In this document: in pieces, positions 57,770-64,000 of the stretch
Layout of the letters: every line of letters starts with the position of its first letter
Position numbering within the stretch: position 1 is the stretch's first letter
Assembly (NCBI RefSeq): GCF_963576615.1
Contig: NC_088711.1
Location: 17,392,182-17,456,181 of the forward strand
Reading direction: 5' to 3'
Length of the DNA: 64,000 nucleotides
Source of the DNA: Watersipora subatra
Taxonomy: Eukaryota; Bryozoa; Gymnolaemata; Cheilostomatida; Watersiporidae
The notes under the pieces: generated by a model
What the model was told of the DNA's origin: nothing
What the model saw: only the letters and a program-made list of their open reading frames with translations
Database searches by the model: none
Translations under genes and position numbers: made by a program

Positions 57770-58840
57770 TATATCTCTCCCTTGCAATAGGAGAAATGCA
57801 ATGTTGGCCAATATTCTAAGTAAAATGCACTGATATTATTAAAATAACCAATATTGTTAATATAGTAATACAGCAATAATAGAAAACCTATGAGCGTTCA
57901 CGCGTCTCGAAGATTTCTGCAAACTGCAGCAAAATAAAAGCTGTTACAAAAGTGTTATAAAGCTGTAGGCCTAATTTACTGTAGTGTATGTAATTCAACA
58001 ACAATAAAGAAATATGTTTATTATAACTCTGAAATGCAAAATTAGAAGTAAAATGGCAAGCTACTGTGTACTATACACAGTTTGAAAGTTTGTTGCGTTG
58101 AATGTAGAATGGTTTTGATAAGCGATCTTTAACAGAAAGCGAGTAAGAGCATTCACGCGTATAAAACTGTAGCAAAATAAAAGATTTTCTCGTCATGAAG
58201 GGGCGTTGTAGTTCGGCCTTAGCTTGTACATAAGTTGTAAAGAATTTCGGCTAACGTTTCAAATAATGAAACTTTCGGTGATTGGACAAAAAACACAGGC
58301 TGATAAACTGTGTACCACAATTTCGTACCTGTAAATCGGTCTACGCCTCAAACGGTCTACGTTTATTACAGAAACCTTCGAATAAATTCGATTACAAGTA
58401 AAAAAATGCCATAGACTGATGAAATGAGCACGGTTTTCTCGTGAAATGCGCACTGCTAAATAGTTCTACTATCCGTCGCACGGCTTTATTGGCGTTTCAA
58501 TTTTCGGTCTTAACTTTTATTAAACCGAGCTTTTCAAGCGCTTTGTAGCATTTTTCGTCCAAATGAATCTGTCTATTTGGGTATAATCCGATCAGATGGG
58601 TAAGTTTAAAGATAATACCGACGGTTTACAAAGACTTGGTAACATATTCAAATAGGTTTAAATGTGTTTTGTATCGTTATTATACTTTAACGACTTTACA
58701 AAATGATGCTTAAATTTGTTGATAAAATTTCTAGCCAAGGGTTCGTCTCATTGTTGATGAATAATTTTCGTAAGTTGTGTGCACATGCATTTATCATAAA
58801 AACTCCCACACTTCGCTCCGCTCGTTTGCTCGTGGGATAA
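57770..58840 (-). repeat. Right arm of the 1.07 kb inverted repeat
   Basis: Reverse complement of 55466-56534. Its outer edge lies about 670 bp from the right end of the element, against about 395 bp on the left, so the arms are not simply extended terminal repeats. Confidence 0.9.
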
Positions 58841-58969
58841 GTGTTAAGAAAGTACAAAAACAATAGCTGAAGTATTTAATGAAAGCGATCGGTTTTTAAA
58901 CAAACGAATTAACTCATGCAGTTAATTATAGAAAAAACGTATCTGCACTGCAAAACAAATACATACCAT

Positions 58970-59134
58970 AATGTCCGGATCAGAATCATAATCGTCCTCA
59001 ACTTCGGTATTAGAGATTGATGGAGTTGATTTCAATGTAAAAAGACTAGGAGATTTTTTTGCGATGACGAAGCCATGCCGAATAACTTGTGGAAACCTTG
59101 AATAATTTTGTAAAGTTTGAAGCAATGGCAATAA
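58970..59134 (-). pseudogene. Possible exon of an unknown element-borne gene
   Basis: The leftward frame GFVIAKKSPSLFTLK, then STPSISNTEVEDDYDSDPDI, ends at a good donor (atg|gtatgt). The acidic tail resembles regulatory regions. No neighbouring exon could be assigned. Confidence 0.3.
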
Positions 59135-59519
59135 AACTCGAAGCCCAGCGATGATTTTAAAGAAGTTTTGGAACTCGGCTACGTTTAGTACTTCTGCTTA
59201 GTGGCTATTTTTGCGATGACGCCATTCTGCATATCTTGTGACAACCTTGAATAATTTTGTAAAGAAATGTGATGCATTGGCAATGGTGTTAGCTCAAAGC
59301 TTAGGCAATGATTTTAAAAATGTTTTGAAACTCAACTACGTTTAGTATTTATATTAAAAACCAACCTAGCGGCTAGTTTTTAATTTGATGCAGTAGTTAT
59401 TCTCCCTTGTGATTAAAAATAGAACTAATTATTCACGGAATTTTATAATTCGCGGAGTTGTCTGCTCGCGAAATCGCGAATTTTTAAAACCAACGAATAT
59501 TTTCATCCTGTACGGTATA

Positions 59520-59790
59520 TGCAGCACAGGAGTCACAGACAAGCATAGTAGAGGCGGCCAATGCTATACATGTTCTGGATTTAGCCATGTCTCTAGAGAA
59601 TGACCTATTGGAAGAAAAGTGAAGGGCGTAAACAAACAGGTTCGCTGTTATAACTGCAATATAGTGGGGCACATAAATTGTCAATGTAAGCCTAAACTGT
59701 TGGGAAATAAGAATGGGGAGTGTCTGCGTCGGCTGCTCACCCCAATCCCACTCAGTAAGCATGGCACTACCATTTGTCACAGCCTACATG
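59520..59790 (+). pseudogene. Gag nucleocapsid part, two zinc knuckles
   Basis: Two CCHC knuckles are visible: CYTCSGFSHVSREC and CYNCNIVGHINCQC. This is the continuation of gag after the inserted element. A stop between the knuckles and a frame change relative to the N-terminal part show that it is dead. Confidence 0.82.
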
Positions 59791-62616
59791 CAAGATGTAA
59801 CCATCAAGACTTAAATTGATAGTGGCTGTGAGCAATCTGTGTTATCACGTGATGCTGTAAATAGACTTGGGCTAGTGATCACAGGCCATGCCAGAAAGGT
59901 CAGGATGTTAAATGGCAATACTACACAGTGCAGTGGTGAGGTAGCAGTTAATGTAAACATTGGATCATCTGCTGTACAATTTCAGTGTTTAGTTGCATGA
60001 GAGCTTGTATGTGGGTGCAAACTAATTCTAGGAATATATGGAATCTCCAAATTAGGTGGAGTTATGATTAACTCAAGTAAAAGTGTGCGATTCGGATGTG
60101 AAAGTATATGTACAAGTCCTGTAGTGGCGACAAGTAAAAGAGAAGTGCACGCTACATGCCTCACAGTTGATAACATTGGCTTTAATGCAACATTCAATGG
60201 ATCTAAATGAGATGTTTCTTAGAAATGAAAAATCTAGAACCTGTATTGACAAACCAATGTGCTGAGTATGTAATAAGTAAATGCTGTAAAAACAGTATGA
60301 CGACAAAAAAGAACAATGGATTAGTGAAATTAGGTTGGCTGAAAAGACATGATGAACAAGTATGTGGGAAGGATGGTGGTGTAATTCCTCTTATGACGGT
60401 TTTTCAACCAAATGAGAGTAGGAAGGTCAGACCAGTAATGGACTATAGCCAAGAATTAAACAACAAACATGTACATAGTAATCCAGGAAATGATGTCGCT
60501 GTATGTCCAGAAAAACTGAGGCAGTGGCGCAGGTATGATGACACAGCTTGTATGTTAGAATTGAAAAAGGTGTATTTGCAACTGCATGTAGATGTTTTCT
60601 TGCAGCGATTTTAGGCAGTACGCTACAAAGGGAAGTTATATGTAATGACTCGTATGGGATTTAGCTCAAATTTAGCACCAAAAGTTACGTCTCGCATATT
60701 AGCATTAGTGTTGTCGCCAGATGAAAAAGTGCGTGCTGTCACAGATTGTTACATAAATGATATAATAGTCAATGAGGCGGTTGTTTTAATATCCAAAGTC
60801 AAAGAACATTTGCTAGCTTATGGATTGGTATCAAGAGAGCCAGCAAAGCTAAATATTACATGAGTTTTAGAGTTAAGAGTAACACAATCTGAAAATGGTA
60901 CCCTTGGCTGGTTCAGAGATTGTGAACTACTTACACTACACTCTGATCTAACTAAATTGCAGTCGTTTTCTATATGCGGTAGCTACCTTGGCCATTATCC
61001 AGTAGCAAAATAGTTATGAGTTGCATGTAGCTCCATGAAATGAGAATTGAATTGAAATTGAATCCTTGTAAATAAGACAGGCGCATACCTGATGAACTAA
61101 AAGTAATGTTAGATGAGGTTTCTGAGAAAGCTAAGGAAAATGATCCAGTTGGTGGTTTATGAAGTGTAGCAGGCTCACACATTGGAAAGTTATGGTGAGA
61201 TGCCAGTAGCTTAGCAACAGGATGTTGTGTTGAAATTAATAATGACAGTTGAAGATGCAAGTTGGTTGAAGAGTATGAATGATGGAGCTCACATAAATGT
61301 AGCAGAGTGGGAAGCGGTGATAAAGGCAATCAATATGGCTTTGAAATGGAATTGGCACAGTATAACAATTCTCTGCGACTCTGCAACTGTATGTGGCTGA
61401 GTTAACTCAGTGTTGAAGGACAGTAAGAGACTCAAAGTCAGTGGGCTTAGCGAAATGAGTGTTAAGAAATGTTTGTGCCTCATCAGTGACTTAATAGAAG
61501 AGTACAAGCTAGAATTGCACATCACATTAGTAAAGTCAGGTGAAAACAAAGCGCATGAATTAACAAGAGTCCCACGAAAGTGGTTAAGTAGAAAGTCATG
61601 TACAGTTAGTTTGGCTGTGTCTGATGATGACATTACGGATAAGCTGCGCAGCCATTATGATACTCACCACTTAGGAGTAGACCGAACTTTATACCTAGCC
61701 ACAGCAATGTGGGGCTCAAACATGACAAAAGGAGATGTAGATGAGATTGTAAACTAATGTCACGTCTGCAAGAGAATCAATCCAGGCTCAATGTGTTGGG
61801 AAACTGGGCACTTGGATGTAGATAAAGACTGGCATCGGCTTGCCACTGATATTACACATTACAAAGGTATTCCGTATTTGACTGTTATAGACTGTGGACC
61901 AAGTCGGTATGCTATATGAAGAAAACTAAGGAATGAGATGTCATCTGTAGTGCAAGAACAATTAGCAAACATCTTTGCTGAATGAGGGGCTCTGGTGGAG
62001 TTGCTTTCTGACAATGAACCACATTTCAAAGCACTGACAAATGTGTTGAAAAAATGGAATGTAACTCACATATTCAGCTGTACATACAGGGCATCGGATA
62101 ACGGTATAACAGAACGTTATCATCGCACAATCAATCAAATGCTTTTGGGTCAAGAAGTACCGTTAGTGATACAGTATACTGGTATAATAACATTCTTCAC
62201 ACAGAAGGCATTGTGCCATCAGACAGGCTATTTGCATATAAATCTGAAACTCCAGTAGCTGCAGAACTGCTAGCAGAGATACTAGTTTGAATCCATATAG
62301 TGTGGGTGACCAAGTATATGTGAACCCACACATAGCAAAGTGTACATCAACATGGGAAACTGTGGCAATGGTATAGCTCTTGTTTTTAACAGGTTTTTGG
62401 CACGCTAACAATTCACCTTTATCTACACTGATAAGCTCTAAGTTAGACTTTGATTCGAATTTTGGTATTGTACGTGACACTACAAATGACATCAGTATAA
62501 CTGATAATGAAAATACTGATAGAGATTCTTCTAGTGACCAATCAGAAGTTAATAATACATCACATCCTGTTAGAGAGGGTAAGCCACCTGCTTGGTTAGC
62601 TGATTTTTTGGTTTAG
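59791..62616 (+). pseudogene. Pol: protease, reverse transcriptase, RNase H, integrase
   Basis: In order: aspartic protease (IDSGCEQSVLSRDAV near 59815); reverse transcriptase (GGVIPLMTVFQPNESRKVRP, VMDYSQELN, VYLQLHVD, VRYKGKLYVMTRMGFSS); the active-site box CYINDIIV, where YIDD is expected; and RNase H remains (INVAEWEAVIKAINMALKW). Integrase follows, with its HHCC zinc region (HYDTHHLGVDRTLYLA ... CHVCKRI), DITHYKGIPYLTVIDCGPSR, LLSDNEPHFKALTNVLKKW and ASDNGITERYHRTIN. It ends HPVREGKPPAWLADFLV, a tail seen in gypsy elements. At least eight in-frame stops make it a pseudogene. Confidence 0.85.
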
Positions 62617-62638
62617 TGATTTAAAGATCAGGAGCGAG

Positions 62639-63039
62639 TGTGGTTGTATACCATTTATGTGCTCTATTTGACTGCAGTTCATCATTGTATAACATATACT
62701 TTGAGTAAATATGTCATAATACTTTCTTGTAGTGATTTCATTGCCTTTAGTCTTAAATATTCTGTGGTTGCCTAACTGTCTTATTATATAGTGTTTATAC
62801 CTTTACCTCCCCTTTGTCTGTTGTTTCTTTGATTGCCTGTCTTAGTATATAGTGTTTATACCTTTACCTTCTTTTTGTCTGTTGTTTCTCTGATTGCATA
62901 ACTGTCTAATTATATAGTGTTTATACCTTTACCTCCCCTTTGTCTATAGTTTCTCTGATTGCATAACTGTCTTATTATATAGTGTTTATGTCTTCTCTTT
63001 GTCTATTGTATGTTGTATGTATCTGGGTCAGCTCAACAG
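62639..63039 (+). repeat. 3' LTR of the gypsy-type element
   Basis: About 401 bp, related to the 5' LTR but with one more copy of the internal block 'gattgcataactgtct' plus 'cctttacctcccctttgtct'. The LTRs differ at many positions, so the insertion is not recent. Confidence 0.85.
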
Positions 63040-63044
63040 ATTTA

Positions 63045-63545
63045 CATCTACAACGAAACTTACTTATAGATTTTAATTATTTGAAGTTTAATGATTGCTC
63101 GTTGAACCTGATTTGCATTTGTGGTATCCTGACTTGGCTCCTGGTTGGGTTAGGCCAAAGTTACAAATAAGTGAAGTGTATAAGTGACCGTGACAAAAAC
63201 ATGTGAAGCCAATGCATGCAAGGCAAATGGATGGCATACACACTGAGTAGGCTAATGCAATGATCATTTGCATGTGTTAAAATTAAATGGCCAAGCAAGC
63301 TAGCTATCTAGCTGTGTTTTTAATCATTTTCGTTAAACCCTAAATTCTCAAAATAACCAATTGGTAAATTTTGCCTATCTTCTTAATAGCCAAATAGATT
63401 AACTGTTATAAAACCAAAGTAATAGGTGCAATATTGTACGTATCTGTAATGTTAGCTAGTAACTTTATTGGAAGTGTGTGTGTGTGGGTATCAGCTTATT
63501 TGACTTCTATCATTTAAACTATGTGTCACCTTTTTTGATTTTTAG
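63045..63545 (+). pseudogene. Duplicated UNG intron 1, right part
   Basis: Words such as 'ccaatgcatgcaagg', 'aaatggatggcatacacact' and 'ttgtacgtatctgtaatgtt' track 40790-41130 of the first UNG locus in order. This confirms that the duplication extends across the retrotransposon. Confidence 0.7.
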
Positions 63546-63713
63546 TACAGCAAAGTGCCGAATGAGAATAATCCAACCCCATTGATGCTATCTACCGTTA
63601 CATCTTCCGCGATGGTCACCTATGTGCCAAACGGCTATGGTTTGGTTATGAGATATGGCCAGTCATGGAATCCATGTATTGAACAAGAATTTGACAAAGG
63701 GTACTTCAAAGAG
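63546..63713 (+). CDS. Second copy of UNG exon 2
   Basis: Same length (168 bp), same splice positions and same frame as UNG exon 2 at 41141-41308: NENNPTPLMLSTVTSS, then MRYGQSWNPCIEQEFDKGYF against [15 protein letters not shown] and [19 protein letters not shown]. The frame is open and both splice sites are intact. The rest of the paralogue would lie right of the window, so I cannot tell whether it is a functional gene or a partial duplicate. Confidence 0.78.
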
Positions 63714-63835
63714 GTTATATTTTACAGATAAAACCAATATATTTAATATTATTCTACAGTAGGTGGTAGTGTTTTAATGGATAGTATAACAAGTATTATC
63801 TATGGCTCGTGTAGCAATCAATGAAATGCAGTATA

Positions 63836-64000
63836 CTGTAAAACTTCTAATTGAATGCCCCCTTTATTTGAACGCCCTCTTTATTTGAACGCCACCTCCA
63901 TTTGACCACCACTTTGACATTCTTTGATCTTTATGAACCCATAATAGCAAGTGATCAGCAGAAAAGTGTGCAAAAAATTTTACTAATGATGACTCGGTTA
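63836..64000 (+). mobile_element. Left end of a further DNA transposon, cut by the window edge
   Basis: Sequence CTGTAAAACTTCTAATTGAA with 'tgccccctttatttgaacgc' repeats starts after TA, exactly where similarity to the first UNG intron 2 (near 41430) stops. The style (TA target, repeated 'tttgaacgcc') suggests a Tc1/mariner-pogo type element. Confidence 0.5.

Larger units (their letters stand above)
55072..59510. mobile_element. Long-inverted-repeat DNA element inserted in gag
   Basis: The ends CAGGATGAATTTATTCGCGG and the inverse of CAGGATGAAAATATTCG are flanked by TA (55070-55071, 59511-59512) within a palindromic site ataccgTAcggtat. A 4-bp ATAT duplication with longer ends is also possible. 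Inside, arms 55466-56534 and 57770-58840 (1.07 kb each) are nearly perfect reverse complements, each with the same 64-codon frame. The 1.2 kb centre and the outer 0.4-0.7 kb are unique. No transposase is recognised. The TA target fits Tc1/mariner-pogo, but the arms make it a foldback-like or composite element. Confidence 0.82.
54105..63039 (+). mobile_element. Gypsy-type LTR retrotransposon, interrupted and decayed
   Basis: Two related LTRs (54105-54455 and 62639-63039) begin TGTGGTTGTATA. A candidate 5-bp duplication ATTTA flanks the element (54100-54104, 63040-63044). A primer-binding-site-like TGGAAGTTCAG follows the 5' LTR, and a purine-rich 'atcaggagcgag' precedes the 3' LTR. Gag, protease, reverse transcriptase, RNase H and integrase follow in gypsy order. 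Without the 4.44 kb insertion in gag the element would be about 4.5 kb. It sits in the duplicated UNG intron 1. Confidence 0.88.

Overview
This is eukaryotic, animal DNA. Coding sequence is split into short exons with GT/AG introns whose phases can be followed from exon to exon, AT-rich introns are loaded with minisatellites, and at least ten DNA or LTR transposons are present. The recognisable genes (SNF5/SMARCB1, a dead myotubularin-related phosphatase, uracil-DNA glycosylase) are animal-type. The transposon mix (Kolobok-like, Harbinger, hAT-Charlie, pogo-like, Helitron, gypsy) suggests an aquatic invertebrate, perhaps a lophotrochozoan, but I cannot name the species.

Layout. 1-5411 (+): the 3' part of SMARCB1. 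5892-19156 (-): a MTMR10/11/12-like gene, tail-to-tail with SMARCB1, with at least 11 phase-consistent exons. Its introns hold two copies of an 0.9 kb TTAA-flanked MITE and several tandem arrays. 19.2-26.2 kb: no host gene that I recognise; it holds a 57-bp minisatellite and a decayed 2.4 kb hAT-Charlie transposon. 26259-27167 and 33409-38391 (+): exons of one or two unrecognised genes. 27573-32377: a 4.8 kb TTAA-flanked element whose ends match the MITE and whose interior holds broken transposase and P2X7-like-domain genes. It looks like the autonomous parent of the MITE family. 40088-50641 (+): a full uracil-DNA glycosylase gene (UNG, six exons). Its fourth intron carries a near-intact 4.7 kb PIF/Harbinger element and a 390-bp Helitron. 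50951-51122 (-): a PDZ-like exon of a convergent gene. 51.9-53.5 kb: a 28-bp minisatellite and the tail of one gypsy element. 53.95-64 kb: a second, partial copy of the UNG locus (intron 1 and exon 2).

The second UNG copy shows three-level nesting. A gypsy-type LTR retrotransposon (54105-63039) interrupts the duplicated UNG intron, and a 4.4 kb DNA element with 1.07 kb inverted arms (55072-59510) interrupts the gag gene of that retrotransposon.

Many of the longest open frames in the window are minisatellite artefacts, caused by repeat units that are multiples of three or lack stops. They are listed as repeats, not genes. All gene models are read by eye from splice signals and protein motifs; no alignment was run.
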